Assembly: GCA_944320555.1 (NCBI GenBank) | Contig: CALUHX010000034.1 | Location: 1-35,351, forward strand | From: an uncultured Butyricimonas sp. | Lineage (GTDB): Bacteria; Bacteroidota; Bacteroidia; Bacteroidales; Marinifilaceae | Length of the DNA stretch: 35,351 bases | Reading direction: 5' to 3' | Shown here: in pieces, positions 15,736-23,415 of the stretch | Layout: each line of letters starts with the position of its first letter | How positions within the stretch are numbered: the first letter of the stretch is position 1 | Made by a program: the position numbers and the translations under genes | Notes under the pieces: model-generated | The model's database searches: none | What the model was told of the DNA's origin: nothing | Seen by the model: only the letters and a program-made list of their open reading frames with translations

Positions 15736-17055
15736 TTACATGTTCATATCTCCGATAAACGGAATTGCGCCGTATCGTCCTTCCATATATCCATTTTCGA
15801 TGTTTATTGTATTATGAATTTTGAAATCATTAAGAGAATACATGTGGCTACCACCGTTTTTTTTCTCCACCAACCACACCTCATCGGTACGCATAAAGTC
15901 TTGATTAAGCAGACAAGTTTGATGCGTGGTAAAAATCAGCTGTCCCGTTGTTTTCTGTAAAGAAAAATAACGAACCAACTCCCGCACCAGATGTGGATGA
16001 ATGCTGTGGTCCAACTCATCTATCAATACAGTCTTTCCGGCCTCCATCGCATCATACAATGCCGGAACAAGAGACAACAAACGGACTGTGCCGTCCGATT
16101 GGGCTTGGATATCCATGTCTCTTGAGAATCCGTTTTCTCCCAATTGCTCAAACAGCATTTGGCTTATTTTCTGCACGCCATCCTCCACACTAATCGTCCG
16201 AGTATTTCTAAAATCCACAACCTCCGACAATACGCCTGCCCGCATCTGTTTCAACTGTTCTATTGGTAATTTGTCAGTATCATGACCTTTCATCCAATCC
16301 TCAAAATTTTCTGTCTCCACTTTTACTCCACTAATGCCGAGGTCTACGGCCTTAAAAAGCTCCGAGGCAAACCTGCTTATTTCCTTATGGTTTTTAAATA
16401 CACGAATTAACCCCGGGAAAAATGAATGAATCCCAACAATCGTAAGTTCGTCATTAAACCATTTGCGTGCGTTATCGATGTCTTTGTCTACCAATACCGG
16501 CATGTCATTGTTTATGGTCAACAAACTTGCAAACGGATTTTTCTCCATCCATCCGGTAACTATTCTGCGAATCTCATCCGACGGAGTGATGGCATATTCC
16601 ACGTTATCGCCCTTGCGGGTGAACACATTTATGTTCTCATCGGAACCCAATCCTGAAATCTGTAAAGTTTCATACTTGATACCTTTACCCGCAACTTCTA
16701 CTGAATATATGTATGGAACACCGGATCGGGTCACAAACTCTATTGTCAATTCCATGGGTTGCGTCCCCGCATCCTGCTTTAGTGCGAAAAAAAACTTCTT
16801 TACACTCTCTCCGTCCAAAAAGTTTTTGTCCGTCGCCAACGCTTTAAAAAAATTAATCCCTTTCAACAAATTCGACTTACCCGCACCATTTGCCCCATAT
16901 ATAGCAGCCATCTTTAGCACCGGCAATTTCCCATTTAACACACTGACATGTTCCGACAAAGAAGTTCGCTTCATATTAGGGAACATATCAAATTGCGTTT
17001 CTTCGTTAAACGAAAGAAAATTCTTCAGTATCGCGCGAAGTATCATAGACACCAT
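15736..17055 (-). CDS. AAA-family ATPase, RloA-like (first gene of the pair)
   Basis: This is an ABC/SMC-like ATPase of 439 residues from the ATG at 17055. The N-terminus (MILRAILKNFLSFNEETQF) is typical of RloA and OLD-type ATPases. Walker A is GANGAGKS at residues 54-61. The late signature has Walker B KTVLIDELDHSIHP followed by QLIFTTHQTCLL with the switch histidine. The open frame reaches 17166, but the promoter at 17116-17145 lies inside that extension. The real start is therefore 17055 or 17046 (possibly 17109). Together with the RloB-like gene it forms a probable phage-defence pair, in which the ATPase would sense or regulate and the partner act as effector. Its own promoter makes it independent of the flanking capsule genes. 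Confidence 0.88.
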   Translation of the reverse strand: MVSMILRAILKNFLSFNEETQFDMFPNMKRTSLSEHVSVLNGKLPVLKMAAIYGANGAGKSNLLKGINFFKALATDKNFLDGESVKKFFFALKQDAGTQPMELTIEFVTRSGVPYIYSVEVAGKGIKYETLQISGLGSDENINVFTRKGDNVEYAITPSDEIRRIVTGWMEKNPFASLLTINNDMPVLVDKDIDNARKWFNDELTIVGIHSFFPGLIRVFKNHKEISRFASELFKAVDLGISGVKVETENFEDWMKGHDTDKLPIEQLKQMRAGVLSEVVDFRNTRTISVEDGVQKISQMLFEQLGENGFSRDMDIQAQSDGTVRLLSLVPALYDAMEAGKTVLIDELDHSIHPHLVRELVRYFSLQKTTGQLIFTTHQTCLLNQDFMRTDEVWLVEKKNGGSHMYSLNDFKIHNTINIENGYMEGRYGAIPFIGDMNM

Positions 17056-17115
17056 ATTTGGTTTATATAAAATCTTATCAACAACAAACACTGGCAAGTA
17101 GTCTGTCATTATGCG

Positions 17116-17145
17116 CAAAGGTAATACATTTTCTTCATCGGCAAA
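17116..17145 (-). promoter_or_regulatory. Promoter of the RloA/RloB-like pair
   Basis: The minus strand has TTTG at 17145-17142, an 18-base spacer and TACCTTTG at 17123-17116, a full consensus match. The start would be near 17110, about 55 bases before the preferred ATG. Confidence 0.75.
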
Positions 17146-17188
17146 CATATCGCGTGAATTTTTCACGCTTCGTCATCCATTTTGGCAT

Positions 17189-17231
17189 TAAATTATTTTT
17201 TCCCAAACGCCCTCATCACCTCCACATACCT
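17189..17231. repeat. Direct repeat, copy B (upstream of the RloAB-like cassette)
   Basis: The core 17206-17231 is identical to copy A at 14771-14796. The minus strand reads IGVNLIFVIVFVRT, then GRYVEVMRAFGKK and stop, in a frame different from the aminotransferase that ends at 17266. The copy sits between that stop and the cassette's promoter. Confidence 0.85.
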
Positions 17232-17265
17232 GCCCGTCCTTACGAAGACAATTACAAATATCAAA

Positions 17266-18405
17266 TTAACGCCTATACGCCGCTTTTATTCTGTCCACTA
17301 TAAACGCCACGTCCTCATCGGTGACACATGGTCCGGCGGGCAAACAAAGTCCCTTGTTGAACAGTCTTTCCGAAACCCCGTTCACATAGCGAGGATTATC
17401 TTTATAAACCGGCTGCAAATGCATAGGCTTCCACAACGGTCTCGTCTCTATATTGTCCTCGTCAAGGGCCCGCCTCACCCCCTCATAATCAATACCCGTC
17501 ACCTCCGGATTGACAAGAATGGTACACAACCAGTAATTTGCATTCCAATCTTTTCCCGGATTCGACTTCAACGTGATGCCGTCAAAATCCTCAAAAGCCT
17601 TTTCATAAAGCGCATGTACATGATGATGATGGGCGATATGTTCATCAAGAACCGTCATCTGTCCCCGTCCGATTCCGGCGCAAATATTGCTCATCCGGTA
17701 ATTGTAACCGATTTTCTCATGTTGATAATAAGGGAACGGCTCCCTTGCTTGTGTGGCATAAAACATCGTCTCTTTTTTCGTATCCTCGTCGGGCACCACC
17801 AATGCGCCACCTCCAGACGTAGTAATCATCTTGTTTCCATTAAACGACAAGGCACCGAAACGTCCGAATGTCCCACATTTACGTCCCTTGTACTCTGCCC
17901 CGAGAGCCTCCGCCGCATCCTCCAACACAGGGATTCCGTAATGTTCCGCCACAGCGCAAATCTCATCTATCTTGGCAGGCATTCCGTAAAGATGCACGGG
18001 TATGACCGCTTTCGGTTTCCTCCCTGTCTTTACGATTCTATCCTTTATGGCCACCTCCAGCAATTCGGGATCCATATTCCATGTGTCTTCCTCGCTGTCC
18101 ACAAACACCGCCGTCGCACCAAGATAGGCCACCGGATTTGCCGATGCGGAAAAAGTGAAACTCTGACAAATCACCTCGTCTCCGGGTCCCACTCCAAGTT
18201 GTATGAGGGCCAAATGCAAGGCCGCCGTCCCGGCAGATAAGGCAACTACCTTCTTCCCCTCTCCCACAAAACGCTCCAAATCCTCCTCGAAAGCATTGAC
18301 ATTAGGACCAAGAGGCACCACCCAATTCGTCGCAAACGCCTCCTCGATATACTTCATCTCATTGCCGCTCATGTGAGCAAGACACAAATAAATCCGCTTA
18401 TCCAT
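17266..18405 (-). CDS. DegT/DnrJ/EryC1/StrS family sugar aminotransferase (PglE/EpsN-like)
   Basis: The PLP-dependent enzyme transfers an amino group to a nucleotide 4-keto sugar. From the ATG at 18405 it has 379 residues. The family blocks are ALSAGTAALHLAL, GDEVICQSFTFSASANPVAYLGA, EDAAEALGA, and the PLP lysine at about residue 192 in SFNGNKMITTSGGGAL. It resembles PglE/EpsN enzymes that usually travel with a PglC-like transferase and a PglD-like acyltransferase, both found upstream here, so a bacillosamine-like sugar is likely. No UDP-sugar dehydratase is in the window. The only enzyme here that makes a 4-keto sugar is Gmd, so a GDP-perosamine route remains possible. Confidence 0.92.
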   Translation of the reverse strand: MDKRIYLCLAHMSGNEMKYIEEAFATNWVVPLGPNVNAFEEDLERFVGEGKKVVALSAGTAALHLALIQLGVGPGDEVICQSFTFSASANPVAYLGATAVFVDSEEDTWNMDPELLEVAIKDRIVKTGRKPKAVIPVHLYGMPAKIDEICAVAEHYGIPVLEDAAEALGAEYKGRKCGTFGRFGALSFNGNKMITTSGGGALVVPDEDTKKETMFYATQAREPFPYYQHEKIGYNYRMSNICAGIGRGQMTVLDEHIAHHHHVHALYEKAFEDFDGITLKSNPGKDWNANYWLCTILVNPEVTGIDYEGVRRALDEDNIETRPLWKPMHLQPVYKDNPRYVNGVSERLFNKGLCLPAGPCVTDEDVAFIVDRIKAAYRR

Positions 18406-18425
18406 AATATTTAAACAATTAAAAA

Positions 18426-19019
18426 TCAAACAACAGTCAACACACTCCCATGACCAGGCCAAACCTTACAACCGGGTTTTATCATTTGAGTGATTCTTTC
18501 CAACGATTTCAAGGCATCTTTCTTATCGCTTTGAGGGAATGAAGTTACAACACGCCGGTTGGGAATGTAAGAATCCCCTGTAAACAAATTCTTATTTATC
18601 TCATATGTCAGACAACTCCAATCATGCCCGGGTGTTTTATAAACACGACATTCCAATCCTGGCCATAAACTTATAGATGTCTCATCCAACAACCTAACAT
18701 CCTTGCCTCTAAAAACAAATGGATTATCATGATATCTCGACAAATTCAACTTATCGGAATATAACCCCGATTTACCCTCTCTACAAGTATAAACTTTCAC
18801 ACATGAATCATAACTCAACAAATCATTTAACCCGTAAATATGATCAAAATGCGTATGGGTCAACAAAACACCTTTTATCCCCTTTCCTTTCGTCTTCAAC
18901 CATTCTACTATATTTGAAACATCTCCCACATCCACAATCCAAACCCCATCGTCAAAATCCACAGACAAAATATACGTGTTCGATGCGTAAAAACTATTCA
19001 CAAATACATCAACATGCAT
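18426..19019 (-). CDS. MBL-fold metallo-hydrolase
   Basis: This 197-residue protein has the metallo-beta-lactamase fold. The metal motif THTHFDH places HxHxDH at residues 55-60. A third histidine is in TPGHDWSCLTY, an aspartate in LFTGDSY and a last histidine in WPGHGS, so both zinc sites look intact. Small enzymes of this type hydrolyse thioesters and other esters (glyoxalase II-like). The ATG at 19019 overlaps the SDR stop by one base (TGATG). Its place directly after ACP, KAS III and SDR genes suggests a thioesterase-like or acyl-processing role in that module, but this is inference. Confidence 0.88.
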   Translation of the reverse strand: MHVDVFVNSFYASNTYILSVDFDDGVWIVDVGDVSNIVEWLKTKGKGIKGVLLTHTHFDHIYGLNDLLSYDSCVKVYTCREGKSGLYSDKLNLSRYHDNPFVFRGKDVRLLDETSISLWPGLECRVYKTPGHDWSCLTYEINKNLFTGDSYIPNRRVVTSFPQSDKKDALKSLERITQMIKPGCKVWPGHGSVLTVV

Positions 19020-19786
19020 CACATTGCTGTATAACCACCATCGACACACAAATCAATGCCTGTAATCCAACGGGATGCGTCCGACAACAAAAAAACGCAG
19101 GCATTCGCCACATCTTCTGCCTTTCCAAGACCCAAAAGATGCTTGGACTCAAGAGCCTCCCTTCTTTCCGGCTCTGCGATATGCGGCAAGTTTTGATTGA
19201 TTGGTGTAATCACCACTCCGGGCGAAATTGAATTTACACGGATATTCTTCCTTGCAAGTTCGCATGCCAAAGACTTCACCCCGGCCCTCAAAGCCCCTTT
19301 CGTCATTGCATATAACGACTTCCCGACCTCTCCCACACAAGCCATGACAGACGATAAAAAAACAATACTTCCCCCCTCTTTGGAAAAATTTCCTGCCTTA
19401 CAAACTTCTCTCGTAAGGTTATAGGCGGAAAAGACATTCGCATTAAAATATTCCTCCAATTTGCCTATCGACACCGACCGAAGAGGCAACGTGGTTGAAA
19501 TTCCCGCACAATGCAACACGCCGTCAATCCTCCCCATCTTTTCCACCACCTGCGAAATCATACGTTCAACCTCTGCGTAATCCGTCAAATCGCAAGCCAT
19601 CACGGCATGACATTGGTTTTCATCATTCCTCAACATTCCCAATGTTTCATTCAAACGCCCTTTGTCCCGACCGCTCAATATGACATTCGCTCCAAACTTG
19701 CTACACCCTATCGCACATTGCCTGCCTATTCCGGAAGAAGCACCCGTGATCAAAATGACCCGATTCTTCAAATCGAACGGACTCAT
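19019..19786 (-). CDS. SDR-family oxidoreductase, 3-oxoacyl-ACP reductase-like
   Basis: This is a classical short-chain dehydrogenase of 255 residues. The cofactor motif TGASSGIG is near residue 15, HCAGIS is the NAG-equivalent, the serine is in FLSSVMA and the catalytic YAMTK follows. The end, DASRWITGIDLCVDGGYTAM, is typical of FabG-like enzymes. The gene is coupled to the KAS III gene by an ATGA overlap, which favours reduction of a 3-ketoacyl thioester made by that enzyme rather than of a free sugar. Substrate unproven. Confidence 0.9.
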   Translation of the reverse strand: MSPFDLKNRVILITGASSGIGRQCAIGCSKFGANVILSGRDKGRLNETLGMLRNDENQCHAVMACDLTDYAEVERMISQVVEKMGRIDGVLHCAGISTTLPLRSVSIGKLEEYFNANVFSAYNLTREVCKAGNFSKEGGSIVFLSSVMACVGEVGKSLYAMTKGALRAGVKSLACELARKNIRVNSISPGVVITPINQNLPHIAEPERREALESKHLLGLGKAEDVANACVFLLSDASRWITGIDLCVDGGYTAM

Positions 19787-20844
19787 ATCTCTATGATATC
19801 ACTAATTTGACAATTGTCAAAATTCACGATGGCGGTAGCCCACGTCATCCCGACTCCGAATGCGCTAAGAAGCAATTTTTTCTTGTCAATCAATTCGTTC
19901 TTCAATTCACTGACAATGGTCAACGGCACGGAAACGGAAGAGGTATTCCCATATTTGGCGATTGTGGAGGGTATTTTGGCCGTATCTAATTTCATCTTCT
20001 TCGCTATGTAAGAATTTATGAAATTATTCGCTTGATGAAACACATAATAATCCATAGATTGGATATCCTCTCCGGTCCGGACACAGAGATTTTTGATATC
20101 CTTGGGAATTTCCCTTATCACAAAATTGAACACATCTCCCCCATGCATATACCCTTGCTCGTCGCTTCTGATATTTCCATACTCGTCCACCACCTTTTCT
20201 TTCACCGTTTCAGCGGAACTCATATTCCGATATCCTCCGGCATCTATCTTGATAAGCCCCTCCCGTGAACCGTCCGAATTAAGCGAAAAGAAACTTTTGC
20301 CAAAACGCTCATCCCTTTCCAACAAAGCCGCCACTCCGCCATCGCCAAACAAGAATGCGGTTCTTCTGTCCTTAGGCGAATAAACCTTAGACCTCGTTTC
20401 CCCGTCCAAAATCAAAGCCTTCCTTAATGCGGGCTGGCCGCTCATCATGGAATAAGCCACACTCAATCCATAGATGAAAGCCGAACACCCCAAATTGATG
20501 TCGAAAGCAATTGTGGAATTAGGCAGCTTTAACCGGTCTTGCAATATGACCGACGTGGCCGGCATACGGTAATCCGGTGTTTGCGAGATGAATATCAACA
20601 AATCCACCTCTGAACGGTCTATGTCATTGTCGGCGAACAATTTCTCCGCAGCCGCATGGCAAAGATCCGACGAGCAGGTATGCCCGTCGGCAAATCTTCT
20701 TTCATATATGCCGACCTTGTCCACCACCTCCTTCACTTGCTCTTCTGGAAAATATTGGGTGTATTTATAATTGTCTATGACCGTTCTTGGAACTGCGGCC
20801 GCCATGGCCGTAATCCCCACGTTCTCAAATGTCAAAAATGCCAT
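19783..20844 (-). CDS. Beta-ketoacyl-ACP synthase III (FabH-like)
   Basis: The 353-residue protein is a FabH-type condensing enzyme with an intact triad: Cys120 (INLGCSAF), His270 (VFHQANNF) and Asn300 (KYGNTSS). The family would join an acyl-CoA with malonyl-ACP to give a 3-ketoacyl-ACP. It lies between an ACP gene, four bases upstream, and an SDR gene coupled to it, all within a polysaccharide locus. This is therefore probably a dedicated copy for making an acyl decoration, not the housekeeping fabH. The ATG at 20844 gives MAFLTFENVGITAMAAAVP, the normal family N-terminus. Confidence 0.93.
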   Translation of the reverse strand: MAFLTFENVGITAMAAAVPRTVIDNYKYTQYFPEEQVKEVVDKVGIYERRFADGHTCSSDLCHAAAEKLFADNDIDRSEVDLLIFISQTPDYRMPATSVILQDRLKLPNSTIAFDINLGCSAFIYGLSVAYSMMSGQPALRKALILDGETRSKVYSPKDRRTAFLFGDGGVAALLERDERFGKSFFSLNSDGSREGLIKIDAGGYRNMSSAETVKEKVVDEYGNIRSDEQGYMHGGDVFNFVIREIPKDIKNLCVRTGEDIQSMDYYVFHQANNFINSYIAKKMKLDTAKIPSTIAKYGNTSSVSVPLTIVSELKNELIDKKKLLLSAFGVGMTWATAIVNFDNCQISDIIEI

Positions 20845-20848
20845 AACC

Positions 20849-21070
20849 TTATTTTTTCGTAACTACGGAGAACAAATCCCCCACGGTCTTCAGCTTCTTA
20901 AATTCAGAACCTTCTATCTGAATCCCATACTCTTCGTCCAACATGGCGATGACTGAAAGGTATGCCAACGAATCCCATTCCGGATATTCGCGGAAATTAT
21001 CCGTCATCAACAATTCTCTGTCTTCAATCTCCAAAATCTCTTTCAGCAAATCTAAAAATTTTTGTTCCAT
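20849..21070 (-). CDS. Acyl carrier protein
   Basis: This 73-residue acidic helical protein has the phosphopantetheine site in EWDSLAYL, with Ser34 as attachment point. The start is the ATG at 21070 (MEQKFLDLLKEILEIE). It is not the housekeeping AcpP-like sequence (no DSLDTVEL). It belongs to the stand-alone ACPs found in O-antigen, capsule and secondary-metabolite loci. It would carry the acyl group built by the adjacent KAS III and SDR. Confidence 0.92.
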   Translation of the reverse strand: MEQKFLDLLKEILEIEDRELLMTDNFREYPEWDSLAYLSVIAMLDEEYGIQIEGSEFKKLKTVGDLFSVVTKK

Positions 21071-21083
21071 AACTATCTGATTT

Positions 21084-21728
21084 TTATTCCACATCTATTC
21101 TTTTGGCAGGATTACCCAAGTACAAAAAACCGTCTTTCGTGTTCCTCATCACCACACTGCAAGCCCCAATACGGGTGTTATTTCCTATTTTCAGTCCCTG
21201 CAACACCACGGAACGGACTCCGAAAAAATTCGAATCACCCACTTCCGTCTCCCCGGAAATTCTCACCTCCGGCTGTAACACGTTATAATCGCCAATGCTC
21301 ACGTCATGTCCGAATGAGACACACCCGTTACAAACATTGAAATTCCCTAATGCGGTCCCACAACTCATCCTTCCCCCGAAAGTAACGATATTCCCCCTGC
21401 CTATCTTAAAAGACTCCTTGTCAAAAAACAACACGTTGGGAGCGATAATATTAGGAAAGGTCACAAACTCGTTCGTCACGGACGACACAATTTTTCTAAT
21501 CACTTCCGAATTGGCTATTGCAATCACCACGTTCAACGGTTTGTCATAAACGTTCAATTCTTTCAATCCGCCAATGACCCGTCCATACCTGTTACACTCC
21601 CCCACCTGGTGTCCGTCATCAAAATACCCCACGAGATTCCATTCCGGCTCAATTTCATTGATCGCCTCTATGACACAAGCCACCTCCCGGCCAAACCCGC
21701 CGAATCCATATATCGCAATGTCTTTCAT
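21084..21728 (-). CDS. PglD/NeuD-like sugar acyltransferase (left-handed beta-helix)
   Basis: This 214-residue protein has an N-terminal Rossmann-like PglD_N domain (MKDIAIYGFGGFGREVACVI). A hexapeptide-repeat left-handed beta-helix follows from about residue 95, with repeats such as IGRGNIVTFGG and IGDYNVLQP, and the catalytic-type histidine is in CVSFGHDVSIGDYN. The end FLYLGNPAKRI is typical. PglD acetylates the 4-amino group of a UDP-sugar using acetyl-CoA. Here the next gene is an ACP, 13 bases away, so the donor could be a 3-hydroxyacyl-ACP instead. The donor is inferred. Confidence 0.92.
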   Translation of the reverse strand: MKDIAIYGFGGFGREVACVIEAINEIEPEWNLVGYFDDGHQVGECNRYGRVIGGLKELNVYDKPLNVVIAIANSEVIRKIVSSVTNEFVTFPNIIAPNVLFFDKESFKIGRGNIVTFGGRMSCGTALGNFNVCNGCVSFGHDVSIGDYNVLQPEVRISGETEVGDSNFFGVRSVVLQGLKIGNNTRIGACSVVMRNTKDGFLYLGNPAKRIDVE

Positions 21729-21749
21729 ATTTAAAAGATTATAAAAGTC

Positions 21750-22433
21750 TTACTTCACGTACCTTATCAACATAAATGCCTCCGCCAACTTCGTACTTAC
21801 CGTCACTCCTCGCAACTTAGCCAAAGCCTCCAAACCATCCAATGAACGTGACTCCGGATACACCCGCAACTGCGAAGCGAAACATTCCATGGCACGCAAC
21901 TTGCTATCGAATTGACTTCTTGACACTCCCTCATAGTAATTCGGCACAAAAAACTCCGACGCCAACGGCCAGGCCCATTCCGTTTCCGACAGCGTCTCGT
22001 AAGCCAGCACCGTCCTCACCGAGCAGGCTCTTGTCGGACGGCAGGCCACCATCGCCGCCGAGAATATCACCTTGTGGTCCACATGGCTGTCCCCTTTCCA
22101 CGGCAAATAAACCGTGTCCACTCGGTATTCTCTCAATATTGCGGATATCGACTCCGCAATCTCGCAGACCGGATATTGGTCGAGCCTGGGAGCGGGAAAA
22201 TCCCGGAACAGGGTCTCTTTTACGCCAAGTATCCCGTGAGCCTTCAAGGCCTCGGTCCGCACCCGGTTGATTCCCGCCTCCGAGTACCGTTCCGGATAGC
22301 CCACATGAGCGTTGGTCATAACAACCACACGCACGTCTGCACCCTCATCCACTTTTTTCCGTATCGTCGCACCGCATCCCAGAACCTCATCGTCCGCATG
22401 AGGGGCCACGACCAATATGCTATTGTTTTCCAT
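21750..22433 (-). CDS. PIG-L family deacetylase
   Basis: This is a zinc-dependent N-deacetylase of 227 residues. The family motif PHADDE is at residues 11-16 and the second metal motif is in GDSHVDHKVIF. Relatives remove the acetyl group from GlcNAc-containing substrates. It overlaps the upstream formyltransferase gene by 14 bases, and a deacetylase next to a formyltransferase suggests replacement of N-acetyl by N-formyl on a sugar. That order of action is inferred. Confidence 0.92.
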   Translation of the reverse strand: MENNSILVVAPHADDEVLGCGATIRKKVDEGADVRVVVMTNAHVGYPERYSEAGINRVRTEALKAHGILGVKETLFRDFPAPRLDQYPVCEIAESISAILREYRVDTVYLPWKGDSHVDHKVIFSAAMVACRPTRACSVRTVLAYETLSETEWAWPLASEFFVPNYYEGVSRSQFDSKLRAMECFASQLRVYPESRSLDGLEALAKLRGVTVSTKLAEAFMLIRYVK

Positions 22434-23415
22434 TCAATGTTTCTATTTGTTGTTTTATTCTCTTTATCTCGTTCCGGAGCTTGAATATCTCGTACTGGTC
22501 GTAATAACCCAGACGGCTGCCCACCACGAGTTTCAAGTCCACAATCTTGTCATCCATATCAAATGCTTCATAATCGACAATCTCCACATACCCCTCTCCC
22601 GTCTGGACCACCGGATGCCCGGCCTTGCAAGCGACCACCCGCCCCACCACTCCTTTGGGGAATCCCGCTTCATGACTGTGTGTTTTCCATAGTACCACTT
22701 TGAAATCCCCTTGGAACGTGAACGCCCCCGGATACGGATGCGTGGCGGCCTTCACCTGTCTGTCTATCTTATAGGCGGGTTCTCCCCAGTCGACACAACC
22801 GTCCAACGGGGCCCGCCTGCCGTAAGCGCAAGCCTCACACTCGTCCTGGGGAGTGCCCCGCAATATTCCTTGTTTCAATTCCGGCAGCCAACGATCCAAC
22901 GCCACATCAATCGTCCGGAATATCTTCTCCCCGACAGATTCCGCATCATCGTCCCCGTCCACCTCAAAAGGCTCCTGCGCATATATGTCCCCATTGTCCG
23001 CCTCTTCCGTCAACCTGAAAAAAGTGGCGGCACCTCCTTTCCGCTCAAGCACTAACCATGCCAACGGAGCCCGCCCCCGTCCTTGAGGCAAGCGGGTCGG
23101 GTGAAAACCGACACAGCCGTAACGGGGAATCGACAACAACTCACCGTCCACCAGTTGGGACAGACCAACAACAAACAACAACTCGACTCTCGACCGCCGA
23201 ATCTGCTCCTTAACCTCCGTACCGTTCACCTTCTCAAAAGCGTGGTAAGGTATCCCGTTATGGGCAGAAATCTCGGACAGGCTGCGATAGCCACTCACGT
23301 TCCTCACACTCGCCGGCTCGTATCCCCAGACGGCTACCAATTCCATCCCATGAGCCAGTAAATTCTCCAATATACGGAGACTGCTGCCCACGGATCCTAT
23401 CAATCCTATCTTCAT
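22420..23415 (-). CDS. Sugar N-formyltransferase-like protein (Fmt/ArnA fold)
   Basis: This 331-residue protein has the N10-formyltetrahydrofolate-dependent formyltransferase fold. It starts at the ATG at 23415 (MKIGLIGSVGSSLRILENLL), overlapping the sugar transferase stop as ATGA. The catalytic segment reads GCVGFHPTRLPQGRGRAPLAW, with His105 present. The asparagine two residues before it in Fmt (INxH) is Gly103 here. The aspartate region is EADNGDIYAQ. A C-terminal OB-like domain is followed by a short coiled coil (LRNEIKRIKQQIETLN). It probably formylates an amino sugar made by the DegT enzyme. Whether the missing Asn matters is unknown; I believe other LPS-locus relatives show it too. Confidence 0.88.
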   Translation of the reverse strand: MKIGLIGSVGSSLRILENLLAHGMELVAVWGYEPASVRNVSGYRSLSEISAHNGIPYHAFEKVNGTEVKEQIRRSRVELLFVVGLSQLVDGELLSIPRYGCVGFHPTRLPQGRGRAPLAWLVLERKGGAATFFRLTEEADNGDIYAQEPFEVDGDDDAESVGEKIFRTIDVALDRWLPELKQGILRGTPQDECEACAYGRRAPLDGCVDWGEPAYKIDRQVKAATHPYPGAFTFQGDFKVVLWKTHSHEAGFPKGVVGRVVACKAGHPVVQTGEGYVEIVDYEAFDMDDKIVDLKLVVGSRLGYYDQYEIFKLRNEIKRIKQQIETLNGKQ

